NCBI GenBank assembly: GCA_020354275.1
Contig: CP070645.1
Coordinates: 384,829-395,837 of the forward strand
Direction of reading: 5' to 3'
Source of the DNA: Dehalococcoidales bacterium
GTDB lineage: Bacteria; Chloroflexota; Dehalococcoidia; Dehalococcoidales; UBA2162
Length of the DNA stretch: 11,009 nucleotides
Shown here: piece by piece, positions 5,966 to 11,009 of the stretch
How the letters are laid out: each line of letters opens with the position of its first letter
Position numbering within the stretch: position 1 is the first letter of the stretch
The notes under the pieces: model-generated
What the model saw: the letters and a program-made list of their open reading frames with translations, nothing else
The model's database searches: none
What the model was told of the DNA's origin: nothing
Program-made: the position numbers and the translations under genes

Positions 5966-7051
5966 GTGGAGAACCAAACTGTACCCTTCGGTGAAGAAGA
6001 GCCCGGAAGTTTCGAAAACGGTGGACACTGGCAGGACAGCATTCGCCTTTTAAGGCTGGTGCAAAAAGACTATCAGGGAGCCAGGAAACAGCTGGAGCAG
6101 GTCAGCCAGACACTGGCGGAGCGAGAAGCCCGCGTCAACGAGCAGCTCCAGTATGCCCTCCTTGTATCCGGGGATTATCATACCCTGAGCCTGGTTCCTG
6201 ACGGAGCTGATAACAGGGTCAGCCGGATAGGTCAGGCCGTTCTGGGTAAGATCAGCGCACCCAGAACGATAGTTGAAGCAACGCACCTCAATGTCAGTTG
6301 TCTGGGCAGGTTCGAGATCCGTTCGGAGTGGGGTGGGGTTCAGCGGTGGCACAGTGTTAAGGCAAAATCGGTCTTGCAGTACATTATGAGCCGGCCCAGA
6401 GAACCGGTCATCAGAGATGTTCTGATGGAGACCCTGTGGCCGGAATGCAGTCCGCAGGCCGCCGGTAATAACCTGAAGGCGGCTATCTACGGATTAAGGC
6501 GTACCCTTGGCCAGCTTTCCCAGGGCCAGGAGAACTACCCCTATATTCTCTTTATACAGGGCAGTTACCTGCTCAATCCCGAAATTGAGTTATGGGTGGA
6601 TGTTGAGGAGTTCGAGCGGCACTGGCTGGCCGGGCGGCTCTTGGAGAGGGAAGGCAAGCAGGATGAGTCGGTGCGGGAATATAGAATGGCCGAGGTGCTG
6701 TACCGCGGTGATTACCTTGAAGAAGAACCGTACGAGGAATGGGCGCTTCTCCGGCGTGAATCACTTAAGGATACCTACCTTATTATACTGGGCAAACTGG
6801 CTGACCATTCCATGGATAGGGGTGACTACGAGGATTGCATTTTATATTGTCAGAAGATCATGACCAAAGACCCCTGCCGCGAAGATGCTTACCGGCGCCT
6901 GATGCGGTGCTACAGCCGCCTGGGGCGGAAGAACCGCGCCCTGCGCTGGTATCAGATCTGTAAGAAGACCATTCAGGTCGAACTGGACACCACCCCTGAT
7001 GCCGAGACAGAATCCCTCTACCAGAAGCTGCTCAACAATGAGCCCATTTAA
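5966..7051 (+). CDS. BTAD (SARP-like) transcriptional activator
   Basis: The 361-residue protein has three parts. Residues 1-105 are a polar N-terminal extension with a predicted helical or coiled-coil stretch at about 25-65 (QKDYQGARKQLEQVSQTLAE). Residues 108-205 form an OmpR-type winged helix beginning LNVSCLGRFEIRS, with KAKSVLQYI, a REPVIRDVLMETLWPE segment and NNLKAAIYGLRRTL as the likely recognition region. Residues 212-357 are a bacterial transcriptional activator domain (BTAD, TPR-like helices), with VDVEEFERHW, YRGDYLEEEPYEEWA and EDAYRRLMRCYSRLGRKNRALRWYQ. No NTPase domain is present, so it resembles the short SARP architecture. GTG 5966 has AAGG at 5955-5958, 7 bp upstream. It sits directly before the eCIS genes, and 11-bp-spaced repeats lie in the spacer, so it is probably their activator (inference). 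Confidence 0.87.
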   Translation: MENQTVPFGEEEPGSFENGGHWQDSIRLLRLVQKDYQGARKQLEQVSQTLAEREARVNEQLQYALLVSGDYHTLSLVPDGADNRVSRIGQAVLGKISAPRTIVEATHLNVSCLGRFEIRSEWGGVQRWHSVKAKSVLQYIMSRPREPVIRDVLMETLWPECSPQAAGNNLKAAIYGLRRTLGQLSQGQENYPYILFIQGSYLLNPEIELWVDVEEFERHWLAGRLLEREGKQDESVREYRMAEVLYRGDYLEEEPYEEWALLRRESLKDTYLIILGKLADHSMDRGDYEDCILYCQKIMTKDPCREDAYRRLMRCYSRLGRKNRALRWYQICKKTIQVELDTTPDAETESLYQKLLNNEPI

Positions 7052-7054
7052 AAA

Positions 7055-7069
7055 AGCCATATAATGGCT
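7055..7069 (+). terminator. Short perfect hairpin after the regulator gene
   Basis: AGCCAT and ATGGCT form a perfect 6-bp stem with a 3-nt ATA loop, starting 4 bp after the BTAD stop codon. It is preceded by an A-run but followed only by GTCTTA, so as a rho-independent terminator it is weak. The same bases contain TATAAT (7060-7065) without a matching -35. Confidence 0.3.
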
Positions 7070-7162
7070 GTCTTACCCGCATACATCTGTTTCACCTCAA
7101 AGGACACACATTTAGATTTTCCCCTCAGGTAATCCCTCTGTAGTACCAACCGTAAAATAGTC

Positions 7163-7191
7163 AATTAACCCCGAATTAACTCAAAATTAAC
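7163..7191 (+). promoter_or_regulatory. Three AATTAAC direct repeats at 11-bp spacing
   Basis: Identical heptamers AATTAAC begin at 7163, 7174 and 7185, so each is displaced by exactly 11 bp and all lie on one DNA face. A degenerate fourth copy (GTTTTAC, 7196-7202, 4 of 7 matches) is in phase. SARP and PhoB-type regulators with OmpR-like winged helices bind heptameric direct repeats with this periodicity. The BTAD gene immediately upstream encodes such a protein. Confidence 0.65.
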
Positions 7192-7209
7192 CGCTGTTTT
7201 ACCCATGCC

Positions 7210-7218
7210 TGCTAATAT
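7210..7218 (+). promoter_or_regulatory. Extended -10 promoter of the eCIS operon
   Basis: TGCTAATAT supplies a TGn extension and the hexamer TAATAT (7213-7218), 42 bp before the GTG start at 7261. The -35 position (about 7190-7195) has no good TTGACA match and abuts the last direct repeat, as expected for an activator-dependent promoter. Confidence 0.5.
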
Positions 7219-7260
7219 TTCTACCAAAGTCTAATTGTTGAATAAGAGGGAATCCGGGTT

Positions 7261-7503
7261 GTGGGTTACTACAACAGTTTCGTGATCAGGATCTGGTGTA
7301 ATGATGATCGGGAACTAATAAGGGGGTATATCCAGCACGTCAGTACTGAAGAGCATACCTATTTTCTGCATCTGGAGAAAATTAAGGATTTCATAACCGG
7401 CCACCTCGACCCTCCGCCCGGTGATTCGCCGGTGACGGATACGATACAGGACGAAAGGATAATGCTGGCCGGGGAGTTCGGCGATATATTTCAGGATGAA
7501 TAG
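7261..7503 (+). CDS. Small eCIS-associated protein of unknown function (80 aa)
   Basis: The 80-residue protein has an N-terminal pattern FVIRIWCNDDRELIRGYIQHVSTEEHTYFLHLEKIKDFITGHL. Its scheme is a beta-strand FVIRIW, a second strand RGYIQHV, a Thr-Glu turn followed by YF, and a helix ending in F-I. I recall similar small proteins beside AAA ATPase and DUF4157 genes in eCIS loci, but I know no established function. The rest is an acidic tail. The GTG start at 7261 has AGAGGGA at 7245-7251, 9 bp upstream. The gene end overlaps the start of the AAA ATPase gene by 8 bp (7496-7503), so the two are almost certainly co-translated, and the product may act with the ATPase. Confidence 0.75.
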   Translation: MGYYNSFVIRIWCNDDRELIRGYIQHVSTEEHTYFLHLEKIKDFITGHLDPPPGDSPVTDTIQDERIMLAGEFGDIFQDE

Positions 7504-9697
7504 AGAGTTCGAATATAACCTTGACCATCTGCTTACCGAGTTGAAGCGTATTGACCTGAAGCTACGTCTTCAGGTGGTGAAGTTACGTGAGGAAGGTATT
7601 TCGGTGGGTGAAGACAAGCTGCGCGGGCTCTATGTTTCAGAAGGTGATATAGATGCTTTTATGGGCTCGTCGGTATTCAACCCGGGTACCGGCCGCTTGC
7701 CATCAGATAATTCAGCTCAACTAGTGTTGGCAGAATCGCTTAAACGGCTGGAGGTAGATATCAGCCGCCGGAAAATTGAAGGTTACGGTGAGTGTGACGA
7801 ACCGCGCTTGGCTCAGCTACAGCGGTTGTTCGGTCTGTCGGCTTTCGAGGTTGATACTCTCCTGGTCTGTCTTCTGCCTGAGCTTGACCTCAGCTACCAG
7901 AGGCTCTACGGGTATCTACAGGATGATGTAACCAAGAGCAGTCCCACCGTGGACCTGGTGCTGCATTTGCTATGCGAATCATTCGAACAACGGGTGATGG
8001 CCAGGGAGGCCTTTATACCGGAGGCAGCACTGGTTAAAAACCACCTTCTGCGATTATCTGATGATACCGCCAGCAGGAAAGCCCTGCTGCTTAACAGGTC
8101 TCTCCAGGTTGACGAAAGGGTAATCGGCTATCTGCTGGGAGCCATTCAGATGGATGCCCGCCTGCTGTCAATGGCGGGTATGGTCCATCCTGAGGTTGAA
8201 TTGCAGGATGTGGTAGTGCCCGATGATACCCGGCTCCGTTTGGCACAGCTGGCAGCCCGGTTCAAAGAAACGGGACTTATTGGTTACCTCCGGGGTGGTT
8301 ACGGGGTTGGCAAACAGACTACTGCCGAAGCATTGTGCAGAGAACTGGGTCTTCCCTTGCTTAAAATAGATATCGGTCGTCTGCTTACGGCGGATATCAT
8401 GCCGGAACTGGCAATAACACTTATTTTCCGCGAGGGGCTACTGCAAAACGCCGCCATCTACTTTGACAACTTTGATGCAGTATTCGACGATGAAAGTGGT
8501 ATTAAAGCCCCCTATGACTGCGTGATAAGCGAGATTGAGAAGTACCCCGGCTGGGTCTTTATGGCCGGGGAAAAGGTCTTACAACCGCGGGATTTTATAA
8601 GCAGCAGACCACTGGTATACATTGAGTTCCCCGTTCCTTCCTACGCGGTGCGTCAGAGGTTATGGGAGAGACAGTGGAATGGCCAGTCGCCCTTACCGGT
8701 CGGTGTTGATTTCGGCGACCTGGCCGGTAAGTTCCGCCTCAGTGGTGGGCAGATCGGCGATGCAGCGGCTATGGCTCGGAACCTGGCCCTGTGGCGTGAA
8801 CCGGGTGCTGATTCGGTAACCGAGGAAGACCTGTACCTGGCCTGCCGGCAGCAGTTCGGACAGAGATTGAACACCCTGGCCAGCAAGCTACAGTCCAAAT
8901 ATGACTGGGGTGATATCGTGCTCCCCCGCGACAAGATGATGCAGTTGTCTGAAATATGCAGCTACGTGGAGCACTACCACAAGATATATGAAAACTGGGG
9001 TTTCGGTAACAAGCATTCGCGTGGTAAAGGCCTGAGCGTACTGTTTGCCGGTCCCTCGGGCACCGGGAAGACGATGGCCGCTGAGATTATGGCCAACAGG
9101 CTGGGGCTTGACCTTTACCGGATAGACCTCTCTACCGTGGTCAGTAAATATATTGGTGAAACCGAGAAGAACCTTGACCACATCTTCCGCGAGGGGCAGC
9201 CTTCAAACGCCATCCTGTTCTTTGATGAGGCTGATGCCATTTTCGGGAAACGTTCCGAGGTGCGCGATTCGCATGACCGTTACGCCAATATTGAGATAGC
9301 TTATCTTCTGCAGAAGATTGAGGAGTATGAAGGTGTGGTGATACTGGCGACCAATTTGCATAAAAACATTGACGAAGCCTTTGCCCGGAGGATGAAGTTT
9401 ACCGTGGAATTTCCCATGCCCGATGAAGCAGATCGCTATCGTATCTGGCAGAAGATATTCCCGGAAGAAGCACCACTGTCGCAGAGTGCCGACCTGTCAT
9501 TCCTGGCCCGTCAGTTCAGAATAAGCGGTGGTAACATCAAGAACATTGCCCTGGCGGCTGCTTTTTTAGCTGCTGAAAATGGTGGCGATATTACCATGGA
9601 GACCCTGATCCGGGCCACCAAGAGGGAATACCAGAAGATAGGTCGGCTTTGTACCGAGAGCGAATTTGGTCAGTATTTTAAGCTGGTGAAGACCTGA
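7496..9697 (+). CDS. eCIS-type AAA+ ATPase with tandem modules (Afp15/PVC15-like)
   Basis: The 733-residue protein has an N-terminal helical/winged region whose segment FGLSAFEVDTLLVCLLPELD (112-131), followed by YGYLQDDV and PTVDLVLHLL, is a hallmark of the AAA+ ATPases found in eCIS loci. A first AAA module (about 235-430) is degenerate: its P-loop GGYGVGKQT (267-275) has Gln274 after the Lys, and its Walker B ends DN (324-325) instead of DE. The second module (about 470-715) is intact, with Walker A GPSGTGKT (519-526), Walker B ILFFDE (573-578), sensor-1 Asn620 in ILATN and candidate arginine fingers R631/R632. By analogy with Afp15, it would assist assembly or release of the contractile particle in the cytoplasm. 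Its ATG has little ribosome site of its own and depends on the overlapping upstream gene. Confidence 0.9.
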   Translation: MNREFEYNLDHLLTELKRIDLKLRLQVVKLREEGISVGEDKLRGLYVSEGDIDAFMGSSVFNPGTGRLPSDNSAQLVLAESLKRLEVDISRRKIEGYGECDEPRLAQLQRLFGLSAFEVDTLLVCLLPELDLSYQRLYGYLQDDVTKSSPTVDLVLHLLCESFEQRVMAREAFIPEAALVKNHLLRLSDDTASRKALLLNRSLQVDERVIGYLLGAIQMDARLLSMAGMVHPEVELQDVVVPDDTRLRLAQLAARFKETGLIGYLRGGYGVGKQTTAEALCRELGLPLLKIDIGRLLTADIMPELAITLIFREGLLQNAAIYFDNFDAVFDDESGIKAPYDCVISEIEKYPGWVFMAGEKVLQPRDFISSRPLVYIEFPVPSYAVRQRLWERQWNGQSPLPVGVDFGDLAGKFRLSGGQIGDAAAMARNLALWREPGADSVTEEDLYLACRQQFGQRLNTLASKLQSKYDWGDIVLPRDKMMQLSEICSYVEHYHKIYENWGFGNKHSRGKGLSVLFAGPSGTGKTMAAEIMANRLGLDLYRIDLSTVVSKYIGETEKNLDHIFREGQPSNAILFFDEADAIFGKRSEVRDSHDRYANIEIAYLLQKIEEYEGVVILATNLHKNIDEAFARRMKFTVEFPMPDEADRYRIWQKIFPEEAPLSQSADLSFLARQFRISGGNIKNIALAAAFLAAENGGDITMETLIRATKREYQKIGRLCTESEFGQYFKLVKT

Positions 9698-9725
9698 TTA
9701 CGGTTCAATATAGGGAGTTACATGT

Positions 9726-9730
9726 GGAGG
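9726..9730 (+). promoter_or_regulatory. Ribosome binding site fixing the DUF4157 gene start
   Basis: GGAGG lies 7 bp before ATG 9738 in the 40-bp gap after the ATPase gene. It supports the start of the large open frame that continues past the window end. Confidence 0.8.
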
Positions 9731-9737
9731 TCAGAAA

Positions 9738-11009
9738 ATGCCAAAGCGTAAACCAGTCAGCAGGGATGAAGCTGAAGACAAGGGGCGGTCTCAGCATAAA
9801 AAGCCCGGTCATTCAGAGGACGGTTTTCTTAAGAGTCCTGATGAAGGCGTAACTGGTTCTCTTGGTGAGTCTTCTTTTGAAGGTCATAGCGCTCTGTTGG
9901 CCAGTGCCCAATCCGACAGGCAAAGGGCAAACCTGGTAATGCGGTTACAACAGTCACATGGTAATGCCTACGTGCAACGTCTGTTCAATTCGGGGTTGGT
10001 ACAGGCCAAACTTACCGTTAACCCCCCCGATGACCAGTATGAGAAAGAGGCTGACCGGGTGGCTGATAAGGTTATGCAGGTAAAGACCCCTGATGTTCAA
10101 CGTCAACTGGAAGATGAGGAGGAGCCTGTACAGACGAAGGTTTCTGACATTCAGCGGGGAGCCTTGCCTGGAGAGGAAGAAGAAGAGGAAGAAGACGAAG
10201 AAGAGATGGAAGCAGAGGCGGCGATGGGGGCACCGGGCCCGGCTCCAGCGGCTCCACCAGCACCTCCGCCGGCACCGGCACCACCAGCACCGGCAGCGGC
10301 ACCAGCTCCAGCCCCGGAACGAAGAGGAATACCAGCACCGCCGGGAGCTAGCGGGGGCGGTTATGAAGAAGCAATGGGAATGGGAGAATATGAAGGGGAA
10401 GAAGAAGAAGAGGCAGAAGAAGAGGCATTGGGCTTGAAGCGGAGTAACGATATCCAGCGCCAGGAAATGCCCGAAGAGGAAGAGGAACCTCTACAGCCGA
10501 AGGCTTCTGACATCCAGCGTCAGGATATACCTGAAGAGGAGCTACAGGCGAAAGCTTCTGATATTCAGCGGCAAGAAGAACCTGAGGAAGAGGAGGAGGA
10601 AGAAGCCGTGCAGACGAAGGCAGGTGAACGGTCGGCATTTGAAGTCAGTGGCAACCTGGAACAGCGGATCGAAGCGGCACGTGGTAGCGGGCAGCCGTTG
10701 CAGGAATCTACCCGCGGCTCGCTTGAATCTCAACTGGGCCACGACTTCAATAACGTGCGTATCCACAATGATGCTGAGGCAGATAAGCTCTCACGGCAAC
10801 TGGGAGCGGAGGCCTTCACTACTGGGCGGGACGTGTTTTTCAAAGAGGGCACTTATAACCCGGACTCTGACCACGGCCAGGGGCTTATTGCCCATGAATT
10901 AACACATGTTGTACAGCAATCAGCAGTGCCGGAAATTCAACGGCAATCAGTTACTGAAAAGGAAGCCAAGGGTGCAGAGTTAGGCGGAGGGAAGGCGGTA
11001 GATGAGGCC
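9738..11009 (+). CDS. DUF4157 (eCIS core domain) protein, 3' end outside window
   Basis: An open frame of 424 codons from ATG 9738 runs to the last base. After a basic, polar leader, residues near 60-115 carry ANLVMRLQQSHGNAYVQRL and then AKLTVNPPDDQYEKEADRVADKVM, both hallmarks of eCIS-associated DUF4157 proteins. A long disordered linker follows: glutamate-rich tracts, a Pro/Ala tract at 165-193, and repeated (D/E)(I/V)QR(Q/G) motifs at 119, 137, 238, 258, 275 and 399. The DUF4157 domain (PF13699) spans about 315-395, with GQPLQESTRGSLE, GHDFNNVRIHND, AFTTGRDVFF and AHELTHVVQQ. HELTH (386-390) is an HExxH-type metal site. The C-terminal part, possibly an effector or toxin module, is not visible. 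Such proteins are common eCIS cargo or accessory components. Confidence 0.9.
   Translation, partial: MPKRKPVSRDEAEDKGRSQHKKPGHSEDGFLKSPDEGVTGSLGESSFEGHSALLASAQSDRQRANLVMRLQQSHGNAYVQRLFNSGLVQAKLTVNPPDDQYEKEADRVADKVMQVKTPDVQRQLEDEEEPVQTKVSDIQRGALPGEEEEEEEDEEEMEAEAAMGAPGPAPAAPPAPPPAPAPPAPAAAPAPAPERRGIPAPPGASGGGYEEAMGMGEYEGEEEEEAEEEALGLKRSNDIQRQEMPEEEEEPLQPKASDIQRQDIPEEELQAKASDIQRQEEPEEEEEEEAVQTKAGERSAFEVSGNLEQRIEAARGSGQPLQESTRGSLESQLGHDFNNVRIHNDAEADKLSRQLGAEAFTTGRDVFFKEGTYNPDSDHGQGLIAHELTHVVQQSAVPEIQRQSVTEKEAKGAELGGGKAVDEA
10449..10619 (+). repeat. Coding tandem repeat, three units beginning DIQRQ
   Basis: Three in-frame units of 60, 51 and 60 bp start at 10449, 10509 and 10560. Each encodes DIQRQ, then a Pro-Glu-rich acidic stretch, and the first two end in KAS. 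Codons differ between copies (GAT/GAC, ATC/ATT, CGC/CGT/CGG), so the units are diverged at DNA level while the peptide is kept. Related single units lie at 10092 and 10146. Confidence 0.75.

Noticed and set aside
5772..6053. 93-codon open frame on the + strand before the BTAD gene
   Set aside because: It overlaps the start of the well-supported BTAD gene by 88 bp, starts at TTG without a ribosome site, and shows no recognisable motif.
10072..10338. Pro/Leu-rich open frame on the - strand
   Set aside because: It is the antisense of the Glu-rich and Pro/Ala-rich linker of the DUF4157 gene; repeats like these keep stops out of other frames.
10093..10437. Lys/Arg-rich 114-codon frame on the + strand
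   Set aside because: It is a +1 shadow of the DUF4157 frame, where GAA/GAG runs read as AAG/AGA. The frame from ATG 9738 carries the family motifs and a strong ribosome site.
1..11009. CRISPR array, tRNA, rRNA, insertion sequence or attachment site
   Set aside because: Reading both strands showed no regularly spaced long repeats, no clover-leaf candidate, no transposase motif and no flanking terminal repeats.

Overview
The window looks like bacterial chromosome of moderate GC content: dense genes, several GTG starts, good Shine-Dalgarno sites and the standard stop codons. The gene mix suggests an uncultured Chloroflexota/Dehalococcoidia-type anaerobe or a relative. It includes sugar-phosphate enzymes, small Cys-rich domain proteins, a BTAD regulator and an extracellular contractile injection system (eCIS) edge. 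That taxonomic reading is inference from gene style, not from a marker gene.

Left part (1-2740, + strand): the last codons of a transketolase overlap (ATGA) an RpiB-type ribose-5-phosphate isomerase. A YkgJ-like Cys-cluster protein follows, then a 6-phosphofructokinase whose active site mixes ATP-type and PPi-type signature residues, then a DUF3795 Cys-rich protein. The DUF3795 frame is cut by TGA exactly where the second Cys of a C-terminal zinc ribbon is expected. Middle, - strand (2808-4073): a META/HslJ-like lipoprotein lies downstream of a crotonase-superfamily enzyme, probably in one operon. Next (4074-5722) come an AT-rich spacer with a promoter whose -35/-10 gap is filled by overlapping palindromes, a glycine-zipper membrane protein, and a leucine-rich-repeat lipoprotein interrupted by one in-frame TAG.

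Right part (5966-11009, + strand): a SARP/BTAD-type transcriptional activator is followed by a 209-bp spacer holding three identical AATTAAC heptamers at exact 11-bp steps upstream of an extended -10. These lead into a tight operon: an 80-aa protein, a 733-aa tandem-AAA+ ATPase of the eCIS (Afp15/PVC15-like) type, and a DUF4157 'eCIS core' protein that runs off the window end. The DUF4157 gene has no stop within the window; it was found by reading the frame from ATG 9738 to the last base.

The best reading is that the window captures the leading edge of an eCIS locus. The ATPase would assist assembly, and the DUF4157 protein would be a cargo or accessory component with an HExxH site. The BTAD protein would be the local activator, binding the 11-bp repeats. 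No sheath, tube or baseplate gene lies inside the window, so the eCIS assignment rests on the ATPase and the DUF4157 protein.
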